Shown here: piece after piece, positions 50,464 through 60,177 of the stretch
Numbering within the stretch: position 1 is the first letter of the stretch
Layout: each line of letters opens with the position of its first letter
Assembly: GCF_014699005.1 (NCBI RefSeq)
Contig: NZ_JACWZY010000002.1
Coordinates: 310,001 to 374,000 of the forward strand
DNA from: Spirosoma profusum
GTDB lineage: Bacteria > Bacteroidota > Bacteroidia > Cytophagales > Spirosomataceae
Direction of reading: 5' to 3'
DNA length: 64,000 bases
Notes under the pieces: model-generated
Databases searched by the model: none
Told to the model about the DNA's origin: nothing
Seen by the model: only the letters and a program-made list of their open reading frames with translations
Position numbers and translations under genes: made by a program

Positions 50464-53448
50464 ATGAACTATTTTTCTGTAGCTGCTCGTACTGCATTTT
50501 TTCTATTGCTACCTGTTTTTGCCATGGCTCAGCTTCAAGTCTCCTTTCCGACGACACGAGCCGTTTTTCAGCGTGATAAGGCGAATCAGGCAACATTTCG
50601 AATCACTGGCTATTACACAACGGCAGGTATTACACGTATCGAAGCCCGATTAATTGCGCGGGAGACTATGGGTGTAACGACCGAATGGCGCACTATCCAA
50701 AATGCACCCACTGGTGGCGTGTTCGCTGGCGATATTGCCGGTTTTGGTGGTTGGTATAATCTGGAAGTGAGAGCCATGATTGGCGAACAACAGACAGGCA
50801 ACGTAGTGACTGTTGAGCGGGTCGGCATTGGCGAAGTGTTTATTATTGCCGGTCAATCGAATGCACAGGGCGTTCACCAGCAAGCCCCCAATCCGAAAAA
50901 CGATCTGGTAAACTGCGTAAACTATGCATATCCGAAAATTAGTTATCCTAATGAGCCTCCTACACCAGTTTTTACCCTCTTAGATAATACTGAAAATTTT
51001 GCTATTGCTCCCAGAGGAATTGGCAGTTGGTGCTGGGGTCAGTTAGGGGACTTACTAGTCAAGCGGTTGAAAGTACCAATTATGTTCTTTAATGCCGCTT
51101 ATGAGGGTACCCCAGTCAGAAACTGGCGTGAAAGTGCGCCAGAGGGTGGTACGGCTTTCAGTGTCTACAATGGCGACCCTTATCCACCCCGTCAACCCTA
51201 TATCAATCTTAAGCTTGCACTGCAATTTTATGCTAATATGCTTGGGCTTCGTGCTGTTCTCTGGCACCAGGGCGAGGCCGACAACCTAATTGATACCGAA
51301 ACAATTTCGTATGTCAATGACTTGCAGACACTTATTTCTATTTCACGACGGGATTACAACCAAAATATGTCTTGGGTCGTGGCACGGGCTAGCTACGGGG
51401 ATGATATAGGTAAATCGGACGCTAATATTCTTCAGGCACAAAACCTGGTCATTAATAACACAGCCAATGTATTTCCAGGACCTAATACCGATGGCATACA
51501 GGTGCCCCGTGCTCGGCCACCTATGGGCGCAGCAACAGAAGGATTACACTTCGATAATGAAGGTCTCATTGAAGTAGCTGGTGCCTGGAATGCGAGTTTA
51601 ACCGATAATTTTTTCCAACAATCAACGACTATAGCCCCTGCTCCAACTCCTACAATAGGAGTAACCTGTGGTGCCAACAATACGCTGACACTGACTGTCA
51701 ATGGTAATTACCCCAATGTTCAGTGGGAATCAGGTGAAACGGGCAGTAGCATCACGAAAGGGGCAGGCACGTACCGAGCTAAAATTAAGGATGCACTGGG
51801 CAATACGTTCTTCAGCGGGCATGTTAAGATCAGCGATGCTCCCACAGCCGGTGTTGTTAATAATGGAATCCCATCGGTTTGTGTAGGCAGCAGCCTGGCA
51901 CTGACCAGCAATTATGAAAACGTAACGTGGTTGGATCAACAACAAAATAACGCAACCGTAGCCAATACCCGAACCTTCTCTACAACGACGGCGGGTGCGT
52001 ACTACGTTCGGTACCGCGATATAAGTGGTTGTGATTTCAATTCGAACGTAGTGAATGTTCGGGTAAATCCGTTGCCAGCTACGCCTACCGTTACGAATGA
52101 AAAAACCGCTACATTATGCCAGGGTGAAACCACTACGTTACGTGCCAGCAGTGATAACGTAACATATAACTGGAACGATGGGCAAAAAGCTAAAACCATC
52201 AGCGTAGGGGCGAATGGTTCTTATTTTCTGACCGTAACCGACCAGAACGGCTGTACATCGGCCCAGTCGAATACAGTTGCCATTACCGTAAACCCTATTC
52301 CGGTAAAACCAACCGTTACGGCCAACGGACCTACTACGTTCTGCGCCGACCGAAACGTTACGTTGACCGCTCCGCAAAACACGGCCTATCTGTGGAGCAG
52401 TGGTCAGACGACCCAAAGCCTGACGATCAACCAATCGGGTGATTATACAGTTCGTACCCGAAACCAGTTCAATTGTTCGTCTGTGCCATCCGACATTGTT
52501 ACGGTAAAAGTTAATCCCCTACCAGCTATACCAACTGTTTCGGCGGGGGGAGCTACTACGTTCTGCGAAGGGGGGCGTGTAACGCTTACGGCTACTAGTT
52601 CGTTTAGCGTACTTTGGTCAAGTGGGCAACAGGATAAATCCATTACGGTTAGTGCGTCAGGAAATTATGCCGTTCAGTCGCAGGACCAGAATGGCTGTTT
52701 GTCGCCTTATTCTACAGTTATTGCCGTCAAAGCGAATCCATTACCGCCTGCACCATCGATCATTGCCAACCCATCACCGATCATTTGTGAAGGTGATAAG
52801 GTAACGTTACGTGTAGATGGACCTTATACTGTTTTCTGGAATACCGGCGATTCGACCAAAAGTATTATCAGGAGCGCTGCCGGTACGTATTCGGCAAGAG
52901 TTCGGGATGTGAACGGTTGTATTTCGGCACAGCCTGGCTCAACCACGGTGGTTTTAATGCCACTACCGCCAGCGCCGACCGTTAGAGCGATTGGTACGTA
53001 TACACTAGAAGCAGTTAGTTCGGCCAACGGAACCCAGTTTCGCTGGTTCCGGGGCGCGGATTCGTTAGCATTAAACGCCCCCATCATCAAAGCGAACGAG
53101 CCTGGAACGTACACGGCGAAGTCATCTATTGTATATTCGCAGAGTTTGACCTGTTTTTCGGTTGCGTCAAATCCACTTTCATTTACTATTGATGTAAACA
53201 ATAAAGGATTGAGCATTTATCCGAATCCAAATCCGGATAAAATTGTGTTCGTAGAAACCCAGGCTAATCTGACCAATGCAATCCTGACAATCTATTCGTT
53301 AGCTGGTCAACCCATTCTAACAACTACAGTTGGCGTATTTGACGAGCGTAAGCAATTAGTCCTTACGGGCTGGCCTGCGGGTCCCTACATACTACGTGTA
53401 CAAGCGGGGAGTTTCGACGTTTCGAAGCGAATTATACTCGGATTGTAA
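50464..53448 (+). CDS. T9SS-exported SGNH (sialate O-acetylesterase-like) esterase with Ig-like repeats
   Basis: 994 residues, signal peptide LLPVFAMAQ. Residues about 125-380 are a SASA-type carbohydrate esterase: GEVFIIAGQSNAQG (catalytic Ser), GIGSWCWGQLGDLL, LRAVLWHQGEADN, and GLHFDNEGL (catalytic His). Residues about 390-890 hold six or so Cys-containing Ig-like repeats (NPLPATPTV…LCQGETTTL…NWNDGQ…GSYFLTVTDQNGC). The C-terminus LSIYPNPNPD…FDVSKRIILGL is a T9SS type A sorting domain. It probably removes acetyl groups from polysaccharide at the cell surface. A shorter paralogue follows. Confidence 0.88.
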   Translation: MNYFSVAARTAFFLLLPVFAMAQLQVSFPTTRAVFQRDKANQATFRITGYYTTAGITRIEARLIARETMGVTTEWRTIQNAPTGGVFAGDIAGFGGWYNLEVRAMIGEQQTGNVVTVERVGIGEVFIIAGQSNAQGVHQQAPNPKNDLVNCVNYAYPKISYPNEPPTPVFTLLDNTENFAIAPRGIGSWCWGQLGDLLVKRLKVPIMFFNAAYEGTPVRNWRESAPEGGTAFSVYNGDPYPPRQPYINLKLALQFYANMLGLRAVLWHQGEADNLIDTETISYVNDLQTLISISRRDYNQNMSWVVARASYGDDIGKSDANILQAQNLVINNTANVFPGPNTDGIQVPRARPPMGAATEGLHFDNEGLIEVAGAWNASLTDNFFQQSTTIAPAPTPTIGVTCGANNTLTLTVNGNYPNVQWESGETGSSITKGAGTYRAKIKDALGNTFFSGHVKISDAPTAGVVNNGIPSVCVGSSLALTSNYENVTWLDQQQNNATVANTRTFSTTTAGAYYVRYRDISGCDFNSNVVNVRVNPLPATPTVTNEKTATLCQGETTTLRASSDNVTYNWNDGQKAKTISVGANGSYFLTVTDQNGCTSAQSNTVAITVNPIPVKPTVTANGPTTFCADRNVTLTAPQNTAYLWSSGQTTQSLTINQSGDYTVRTRNQFNCSSVPSDIVTVKVNPLPAIPTVSAGGATTFCEGGRVTLTATSSFSVLWSSGQQDKSITVSASGNYAVQSQDQNGCLSPYSTVIAVKANPLPPAPSIIANPSPIICEGDKVTLRVDGPYTVFWNTGDSTKSIIRSAAGTYSARVRDVNGCISAQPGSTTVVLMPLPPAPTVRAIGTYTLEAVSSANGTQFRWFRGADSLALNAPIIKANEPGTYTAKSSIVYSQSLTCFSVASNPLSFTIDVNNKGLSIYPNPNPDKIVFVETQANLTNAILTIYSLAGQPILTTTVGVFDERKQLVLTGWPAGPYILRVQAGSFDVSKRIILGL

Positions 53449-53615
53449 TATTAACCCCGTATTGACCGTTTACTCAAGAGAATAATCAGCAGAGTTGCAT
53501 TTTACCGGGAAATCGGCTGAAATTCAGAAACCCCATCGAAAGAAAGGCCCGATTTTTGCAATTACCTGCTCGTTAATTCGGCACCGAAGGGCAAACGTGG
53601 GATTAATTATAACCG

Positions 53616-55787
53616 ATGAACAACCATTATCTTCTGTTACGTCTTGTCGTGATTGGATTGGTAATTACCAGTCTGCCGCCTGCCGTAGCCCAAACCAGTA
53701 GTCAGGTACTTAAAATCACGTTTCCCGAAAGCAGGGCTATTTTTCAGCGTGAAAATGATAATACTGGTACGTTCTATCTGTCCGGTACGATCTACCAGCC
53801 TGTCGATAGTGTTCAGGCTCGTGTACAGGCAGAAGTGGACGGTCAGGGGACAAACACCAACTGGGTAACGATTCAGCGAAATCCACAAGGCGGTATTTTT
53901 CAGGGCTCGCTACGGGTAAAAGGTGGTTGGTATCGGGTTGAAGTTCAGGGTTTTGTGAGCGGAAAGGTTGTTAGTAGTGACGTTGTCCGTAAAATAGGAG
54001 TCGGTGAAGTTTTTATCATTACTGGCCAGTCTAATGCGCAGGGTTTTCAGGATTTTGGGGCAGTGGGCGCGGCAGACGACCGAGTCAACTGTGTTACGTA
54101 TAACAACATTACGGCCAATTCAACCGCCGATCCTCCTGCGCCTACGTTCGAGCAATTAAGCGCCAATTCGTTTATTGGCCCACGTGGGCAGAGTGCATGG
54201 TGCTGGGGCGTTCTGGGTGATAAGATCGCTCAACAATTCAACGTGCCAGTTCTTTTCATTAACACCGCCTGGCAGGGAACTGTCATTAAAAACTGGCGGG
54301 AAAGTGCCGATGGAAAACTTGCTAAAAACATTTTCGCAATAGGCACGCCTAATGAGAATTTTCCGGCTGGTATGCCCTATGCCAACCTGGTTATTTCACT
54401 ACGTTACTACTGCTCCATTCTGGGTTTGCGCGCTGTTTTATGGCAGCAGGGCGAAAATGATAACGTTCCGTTGCATTCAAGCCGCGAAGCCTACCGGGAG
54501 GACATGCAATATTTAGTTAATAAAACCCGCGCCGATACGGAGCGGTATCCGGCCTGGGTACTGGCCAGATCTTCTTACAATTCAGGTCAGGTAAGTCAGG
54601 AGATTCTTCAGGCTCAGAACGACGTTATCAGCACGTATAATAACAACGTATTTGCCGGCCCATTGACGGATAATATTCAGGTACCCCGTTTCGAAGGACA
54701 AGTCCATTTTGGGGGCGACGGTCTGAAACAACTGGGTCAGGCGTGGTTTGAAAGTCTGAATAGTATTTTCTTCACAAGTTCGCGCCCGTTGCCGCCATTG
54801 CCTCAGCCTACCATTACCGTTACGTGTGCCGCCAATGGAAATCTGACATTGAGTTTGCCTAATCTTTATCGATCATATGCCTGGAACTCAGGGGCGGCTA
54901 CCCAATCGATTACGGTAACACAGCCGGGCCTTTATCGGGCGGTGCTCAAAGACCGGATTGGTAATACGTACCTTTCGCCAGCTATCGACATACAAACCAA
55001 TACGTTGCCTTCGACCCCAACTATTTCGTTGGCTAGTCAGCCGGGTCAGGTTGCCAGTAACCAGCAACAGGTTTGCTCAGATTCATCAGTAGCGCTTACA
55101 ATCAATACGTTAGCCAACAGTACGGGCATATGGAGTGCAAGCGGAGTTACAACAACTGCTAAAACGTTCACTCTTAGTAAAGCAGGTACGTATACATTAC
55201 AGGCTGTCAACGTATATGGTTGTAAATCAGCTCAAACGGCTACTATCAACCTGACTGTGCAGCCTAAAGTGCCAACACCGAGTGTTGAACAGGTAGGTGT
55301 ATACACCATCAAAGCGATATTGCCTACCCCTAGCGGAGGGATATCTGATGCCTTTGATTGGCGTCGGATAAGCGAGCGGAATACGGAATTGCTTCCGACT
55401 TCCAGCTCAGAGATAAAGGTGGTCGTAGCGGCCAGTTATTCGGCTCGAGCCAAGACAACTTTTGCCATCGTCAACGGAGCCAACATCACCTGTTATTCGC
55501 CCTATAGCACACCTAAACCGTTCGCATTCGATAAATCGAATGGTGGATTGAGCGTTTATCCAAATCCATCTACAGATGGAACAGTTATCGTTGAAACGGT
55601 CGAAAACCTTAGAAATGCGGATATTGACGTTTTCTCGCTTACCGGTCAGCGGATGTTCTCCAGTCAGGTTCCTTTACTCGATGAACGTAAAGCACTTGAT
55701 CTGACAAGCGTAGCACCAGGAATTTATCTGGTTAGAGTTCGCTCGGCCGGCTTCGACGTATCAAAACGGGTAATTATTAACAAATAG
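53616..55787 (+). CDS. T9SS-exported SGNH esterase, second paralogue
   Basis: 723 residues, signal peptide SLPPAVAQT. It has the same plan as the preceding protein with fewer Ig-like units: GEVFIITGQSNAQGF, GQSAWCWGVLGDKI, LRAVLWQQGENDN, VHFGGDGLKQLG and the type A sorting end LSVYPNPSTDG…FDVSKRVIINK. The pair arose by tandem duplication; catalytic blocks match closely while the repeat region shrank or grew. HQGEAD has become QQGEND, which may alter specificity. A terminator follows at 55822. Confidence 0.88.
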   Translation: MNNHYLLLRLVVIGLVITSLPPAVAQTSSQVLKITFPESRAIFQRENDNTGTFYLSGTIYQPVDSVQARVQAEVDGQGTNTNWVTIQRNPQGGIFQGSLRVKGGWYRVEVQGFVSGKVVSSDVVRKIGVGEVFIITGQSNAQGFQDFGAVGAADDRVNCVTYNNITANSTADPPAPTFEQLSANSFIGPRGQSAWCWGVLGDKIAQQFNVPVLFINTAWQGTVIKNWRESADGKLAKNIFAIGTPNENFPAGMPYANLVISLRYYCSILGLRAVLWQQGENDNVPLHSSREAYREDMQYLVNKTRADTERYPAWVLARSSYNSGQVSQEILQAQNDVISTYNNNVFAGPLTDNIQVPRFEGQVHFGGDGLKQLGQAWFESLNSIFFTSSRPLPPLPQPTITVTCAANGNLTLSLPNLYRSYAWNSGAATQSITVTQPGLYRAVLKDRIGNTYLSPAIDIQTNTLPSTPTISLASQPGQVASNQQQVCSDSSVALTINTLANSTGIWSASGVTTTAKTFTLSKAGTYTLQAVNVYGCKSAQTATINLTVQPKVPTPSVEQVGVYTIKAILPTPSGGISDAFDWRRISERNTELLPTSSSEIKVVVAASYSARAKTTFAIVNGANITCYSPYSTPKPFAFDKSNGGLSVYPNPSTDGTVIVETVENLRNADIDVFSLTGQRMFSSQVPLLDERKALDLTSVAPGIYLVRVRSAGFDVSKRVIINK

Positions 55788-55821
55788 TCATTCTCTTCAA
55801 AGGAATATCTATATTATAGAG

Positions 55822-55848
55822 GGCTACAGTCTATTTTGGGCTGTAGCC
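55822..55848 (+). terminator. Rho-independent terminator
   Basis: GGCTACAG (55822-55829) pairs with CTGTAGCC (55841-55848) around an 11-base loop, followed by TTCACTTTTTAT. It is about 35 bases after the esterase stop. Confidence 0.7.
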
Positions 55849-55884
55849 TTCACTTTTTATACACGAACTGCCATAAATTGTAGC

Positions 55885-56610
55885 ATGGAAAAGCGAACGT
55901 TTCTGAGTGCAGAATGGCGTAATCTGATCATGCTCAATTATGAGGTGCCGAGCGACGTATTGATACCTCATTTGCCACCCGGCATAGAGCTCGACTTGTG
56001 GGAGGGGAAAGCGTTGGTTAGCATGGTTGGGTTTCGGTTTCTTAATACGAAAGTGCTGGGCGTTCGATGGCCGTGGCATGTCAATTTTGAAGAAGTCAAC
56101 CTACGCTTCTACGTTCGTCGTTTCGATGGGCAGCAATGGAAACGGGGCGTTGTTTTCATCAGCGAGATTGTTCCCCGACCGATTATTGCCACCGTTGCCA
56201 ACGTATTATACCACGAACGCTATAGCTCAATGCCGATGCGTCATACGATTAAAGATACTGACTCTGATAGTAAGCTGATACGTTACGAATGGAAGCACAA
56301 AGGCCGCTGGAATGCGTTAGGCGGTACCGTTCGCACTACGTTGCAGGCCATGCCATCAGATGGCGCTGAGGCATTCATTTTTGAACACTATTGGGGATAT
56401 AATAAACTAAGCGAAACGGCTACGCATGAGTATCAGGTTGAGCATATTAGCTGGCAAATTGCTGAGGTTCGTGATGCGTTTATGGATGCCGACGTAGCGG
56501 AATTGTATGGTGATGCTTTTGTTCCCTTTTTGACAAAACCGCCTGTCTCTGTTTTTTATGCCGACGGTTCGCCCGTATCGGTTCGGATTGCCGGGAAAAT
56601 TTACCAGTAA
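55885..56610 (+). CDS. DUF2071 (YqjF-like) family protein
   Basis: 241 residues, cytoplasmic, starting FLSAEWRNLIMLNYEVPSDVLIPHLPPGIELDLWEGKALVSMVGFRFLNTKVLG, the DUF2071 signature, continuing with VNLRFYVRR, RGVVFISEIVPR and WKHKGRWN. The family has an acetoacetate-decarboxylase-like fold; the biochemical role is unknown. It precedes a GyrI-like protein by 76 bases in the same direction and may be co-transcribed. Confidence 0.88.
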   Translation: MEKRTFLSAEWRNLIMLNYEVPSDVLIPHLPPGIELDLWEGKALVSMVGFRFLNTKVLGVRWPWHVNFEEVNLRFYVRRFDGQQWKRGVVFISEIVPRPIIATVANVLYHERYSSMPMRHTIKDTDSDSKLIRYEWKHKGRWNALGGTVRTTLQAMPSDGAEAFIFEHYWGYNKLSETATHEYQVEHISWQIAEVRDAFMDADVAELYGDAFVPFLTKPPVSVFYADGSPVSVRIAGKIYQ

Positions 56611-56686
56611 CCGTTTTGCTGCTGACATACCGCTGTCACTACGTTGGTTGACCTTTGTGTTGGTTATTCATTAATCCCCAACCAAC

Positions 56687-57172
56687 ATGACAACGCAACT
56701 GTCGATTCCAGAAAATGCTTTATCCATCCAGGAAACCGTTCTCTTCACGGCGCTCACATTTACGACACGTGCTACGTTACGTACGCTAGCGCAATACGCA
56801 CCCAGTGTTGCAGAAAACCTTTATCGCGAAGCCAATCGGCTCAATTTGAACGTAGCAGGCCCGGTTCAGTGGATTTATACGGGCGTGAATGGCGACGAAA
56901 CCAACGAATTTCAGTTAGAGATTGCTTTACCTATCGCCCAGGCTGGTGAGCCATCTGCCAAATTTCCCTACAAAACGTTTCCCTCCTTTCGTTGCGCGAC
57001 CTACTCGTACACTGGCCCGTGGGGCGACTTGCTTGGTGTGTACGACGTACTATTTTCTCAATTTTATCGGAATGGTTATCAGAACAATGGCTACGTTCGT
57101 GAGGTGTACACTACGGTTGATCTTGAGGATCAGGAGAATTGCGTAACGGAGATTCAGATTGGTCTGGTTTAA
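56687..57172 (+). CDS. GyrI-like effector-binding-domain protein
   Basis: 161 residues without a DNA-binding domain. The pattern IQETVLFTALTFTTRATLR, VQWIYTGVNGDETNEFQLEIALPI, FRCATYSYTGPWGDLLGVYDVLF and the C-terminal CVTEIQIGLV matches the AraC effector-binding/GyrI-like SHS2 domain. Stand-alone members bind small hydrophobic molecules or hydrolyse electrophiles in some cases; no ligand can be inferred here. Confidence 0.75.
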   Translation: MTTQLSIPENALSIQETVLFTALTFTTRATLRTLAQYAPSVAENLYREANRLNLNVAGPVQWIYTGVNGDETNEFQLEIALPIAQAGEPSAKFPYKTFPSFRCATYSYTGPWGDLLGVYDVLFSQFYRNGYQNNGYVREVYTTVDLEDQENCVTEIQIGLV

Positions 57173-57222
57173 TATGGCACTACTCATTCAGGTTACGCTG
57201 ATGTCAGCCAACCAACCTGGAA

Positions 57223-58020
57223 TTAGGCGACAGCTCTTTTGAGGCTTCCAACGGCTAACCCAATCGCGATGATTGCACCGGCAAAAGCGGTCCACAGAAT
57301 TGGCTTATTAAGCTGTTGCTCCAAAGCAATCGCGACATAGGCCCACGTGAAGACCAGCATAAAAGCAATCGACCGAAACCGATTAAAAATTACCGCACCG
57401 ACAACTAATCCGACGATTAGTATGGCTAGTGCCCAGGTCGGTTCACTCAATCCCATCAGTGTAAAATCAGAGGCTTTCAGATAAACTGCTACGTTCAGAA
57501 TAGTAGCTACCGTCAGCCAGCCGAAGTAGATAGAAAAGGGTATTCGTGCTAATAAGGTTTCGCTGGAGGATGCGGTTGTTTCGGGCAACGTAGCGTCGGG
57601 GTCGACAGGAACGAGTGGTACGTCTTGACTGGCCAGCAGGTATTGCTCAATAATGGCTGCTGAAAACAGCATCACCAAAATAACGATCAATGCCAGACCG
57701 ATACGTTCGTTGTTGAAAAGTGGGCTCCAGATGGCATTGCAGGTGGTATTTAACACAACCCACCAGCCAACTAATCGGAAATGCGGATTGGTTCGCTGGG
57801 ATGGTAGAGCCTGGTATACAGCAAACGCCAGCAGACCCAGAAAGATAAGTCCCCAGATAGAAAATGCGTAACCGGCCGGTGTAATTAGTGTGTGATACTT
57901 ATCCGAAATATCACCGTTCGTTTTGCTGCCAAATACACCTGCATTCGACAGATAATTCATCGTAATCATTGCTATGACGCTGATTACGACCAGAAACTGT
58001 CTGAGCTTATCCTGTTGCAT
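57223..58020 (-). CDS. TspO/MBR-related integral membrane protein
   Basis: 265 residues from ATG 58020 (MQQDKLRQFLVV); the longer frame runs into the terminator hairpin. Seven or eight hydrophobic helices are visible. The region HTLITPAGYAFSIWGLIFLGLLAFAVYQ and later FSIYFGWLTVATILNVAVYL resemble the TspO/tryptophan-rich sensory family (PAGYxFSIWG), but it is longer than the usual 150-160 residue TspO because of extra helices. An Asp/Pro/Thr-rich loop lies about 145-170. Function is unknown. Confidence 0.7.
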   Translation of the reverse strand: MQQDKLRQFLVVISVIAMITMNYLSNAGVFGSKTNGDISDKYHTLITPAGYAFSIWGLIFLGLLAFAVYQALPSQRTNPHFRLVGWWVVLNTTCNAIWSPLFNNERIGLALIVILVMLFSAAIIEQYLLASQDVPLVPVDPDATLPETTASSSETLLARIPFSIYFGWLTVATILNVAVYLKASDFTLMGLSEPTWALAILIVGLVVGAVIFNRFRSIAFMLVFTWAYVAIALEQQLNKPILWTAFAGAIIAIGLAVGSLKRAVA

Positions 58021-58025
58021 ACAAC

Positions 58026-58065
58026 AAACCCCATTGATTGATAAGCCTATCAACCAATGGGGTTT
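58026..58065 (-). terminator. Hairpin between the PorE-like and TspO-like genes
   Basis: Arms 58026-58043 and 58048-58065 (AAACCCCATTG…) pair at 17 of 18 positions around a 4-base loop. On the minus strand it follows the PorE-like stop by about 20 bases, but only a weak T-tract follows. Confidence 0.65.
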
Positions 58066-58085
58066 AAGAATGTTTTAAGCGCTTG

Positions 58086-60077
58086 TTACAGTTCCAGAAT
58101 TTTAAATTCAGTACGTCGATTGCGCTGGTGTTCTTCTTCGGTTTTGGCGCTTTTTACAATCAATACCGATTCTCCATAACCTTTGTACGTCATTCGTTCG
58201 GCGGCAATTCCCTTCGAAACGATATATTCAACGGCTGATTTAGCCCGATTCTGTGATAATTTCTGGTTATACGCATCGCTGGCCCGCGTATCCGTGTGCG
58301 AACCAAGTTCGATTTTCAACGTCGGATTGTCCTGTAGAATCGCAACTAGTTTGTCGAGTTCAAGAGCCGCATCCGGGCGGATATTGTATTTATCCAGGTC
58401 GTAATAAATATTCTCGAGCACGAACGTTTTGTTGAGCGTCGCCTTGTCAAGAAGAATGTCTACGGTGAAGGTCGTATCTGTTTGTGGTTTGGTCAGGAAA
58501 ATCTGCGGAATACTTTTTCCCTGCATCGTAAACGCTTCCCGGCGAGTTAAATAGCCTTTCCGTATGGCCAGAATCGTATAATCTTTACCCTCCACAAGCG
58601 GATATTTACCAAACGTACCGGGCTGGCCGGTTACGACTTCGGCAATTGGCTGACCCGTGGCATCGTCCAGGATACGTACCTGGGCCGAATCGAGTGGAGT
58701 TACGGGCGTTTCATTGGCCGAAACCGTTCCAGCAAGAAAGTAACGTACCGTTTTCGGTGCGTCGGGGGTGTTCTGAGCAACTGTTGGGGTTTCGGGGGTT
58801 AAACCTTCCTGAAAATAATAGATATCATCGTCGCCTTTGCCACCGGGACGGTTCGATGCCAAAAAGCCCTTGTTTGGGTCAGTATAAACCAGGCCGAAAT
58901 CATCAGAAGCGGAGTTAATGGGCTGGCCCATGTTTTCAATCCGCGTAACACCGCCCGAACGTGTCGCCACAAAAACATCTAGTTTCCCCAAGCCAGGATG
59001 CCCATCCGAAGCAAAGTACAGCTTTGCGTTTGGTGCTACGTACGGAAACATTTCATCACCCGGCGTATTGATATCGCGACCCATATTAACCGGACGGCTA
59101 AACCGGCCCGAAGCGTCGATACTCGTGCGGTACAGATCAATTCCACCAGCACCACCAGCGCGGTTTGAGGCAAAATACAGCGTTTTGCCATCACCCGAAA
59201 AGGCCGGAGAGCCATCCCAGGCGGTCGAGTCGCTGATAGGCAGACGTAGCGGCTGGCTCCAGGCGTTTCCATCGCCCAATCGGCTGATGTATAGGTCTAC
59301 ATCGAGGCCGCCTTTCCGTTTACCGTTGTTTCCCCGCGCAAAAACCATCGTTTTGCCATCTTTCGAGAAAGCCGGTGTTCCTTCGTTCACATCACCCTGA
59401 AATACGTTATTGCTGAATGGCTCAGGAGCAGGGGTTGTGCCTGTTTCGTCGGGATTCTGGTTCAGCTTGGTTCTGTATAGCCCCAACATCGGCAGGCCGT
59501 TATTCTTATACATCTGCTCCTTCCGCGAAGCCGTGAATACCAGCTCTTCCCCACGTACTACCGGGGCAAATTCGGCACCAGTCGAGTTCAGATTGCCCAT
59601 GTTTTTTAACGTAATGAGCAACTTATTTTTCGAGATAATGTCGATAGCTTTCAACGTTTCTACCTCGCGTTTGGCTTTATCGAGCGTAGGTTTCGCGGTG
59701 GTTTTTGGCGCATTGGCAACGTATAGCTGCAATTGTTCCAGCGCAGCCCCGTAATTGCCCGTCGACTTCAACGCATAGGCATAGTTCAGATGGGCGTCTG
59801 ATTCGGTGGTCTTAGCCTCGATGGCTTTTTGATAGAATGGAGCAGCTTCACCAAACCGATTCGAAAGACGGTAGGATTCTGCTACATAGTAATTAAGTCG
59901 GGCCTGGTCGATGGTACCAGTATTCGCTTTCTGGAATTGAGTAAGGGCAAGATTATATTCACCAGCGTCGAAATGACGGACGCCTTTTTTATACGCCTGC
60001 ATGGCCGAATTACAGCCTCCTAGTCCGAAGGCCAGACTCAACGCCACCAGTAGCACCGACAACGTATTGATTTTCAT
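58086..60077 (-). CDS. PorE-like OmpA/PD40/TPR lipoprotein
   Basis: 663 residues from ATG 60077 (MKINTLSVLLVALSLAFGLGGCNS), a lipoprotein signal; the upstream extension is rejected. In order: TPR units (AGEYNLALTQFQKAN; ESDAHLNYAYALKSTGNYGAALEQL) to about 130; PD40 propeller strands (PAFSKDGKTMVFARG, PAFSGDGKTLYFASNR, PYVAPNAKLYFASDG); a regulatory-like beta domain (AGTVSANETPVTPLDSAQVRILD); and an OmpA domain (NIYYDLDKYNIRPDAALELDKL, ELGSHTDTR, NRRTEFKIL). This order matches PorE of the type IX secretion system. The T9SS role is inferred from architecture only. Confidence 0.85.
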   Translation of the reverse strand: MKINTLSVLLVALSLAFGLGGCNSAMQAYKKGVRHFDAGEYNLALTQFQKANTGTIDQARLNYYVAESYRLSNRFGEAAPFYQKAIEAKTTESDAHLNYAYALKSTGNYGAALEQLQLYVANAPKTTAKPTLDKAKREVETLKAIDIISKNKLLITLKNMGNLNSTGAEFAPVVRGEELVFTASRKEQMYKNNGLPMLGLYRTKLNQNPDETGTTPAPEPFSNNVFQGDVNEGTPAFSKDGKTMVFARGNNGKRKGGLDVDLYISRLGDGNAWSQPLRLPISDSTAWDGSPAFSGDGKTLYFASNRAGGAGGIDLYRTSIDASGRFSRPVNMGRDINTPGDEMFPYVAPNAKLYFASDGHPGLGKLDVFVATRSGGVTRIENMGQPINSASDDFGLVYTDPNKGFLASNRPGGKGDDDIYYFQEGLTPETPTVAQNTPDAPKTVRYFLAGTVSANETPVTPLDSAQVRILDDATGQPIAEVVTGQPGTFGKYPLVEGKDYTILAIRKGYLTRREAFTMQGKSIPQIFLTKPQTDTTFTVDILLDKATLNKTFVLENIYYDLDKYNIRPDAALELDKLVAILQDNPTLKIELGSHTDTRASDAYNQKLSQNRAKSAVEYIVSKGIAAERMTYKGYGESVLIVKSAKTEEEHQRNRRTEFKILEL

Positions 60078-60177
60078 AGAGATAATTGAGCAGAGAGTAA
60101 TTCCACGCTCAAGATAATGCAAATTTGAGCGGCTATTACTTTTAACGAATAGAATCCCCTAAATATTGAGCGGTTTA

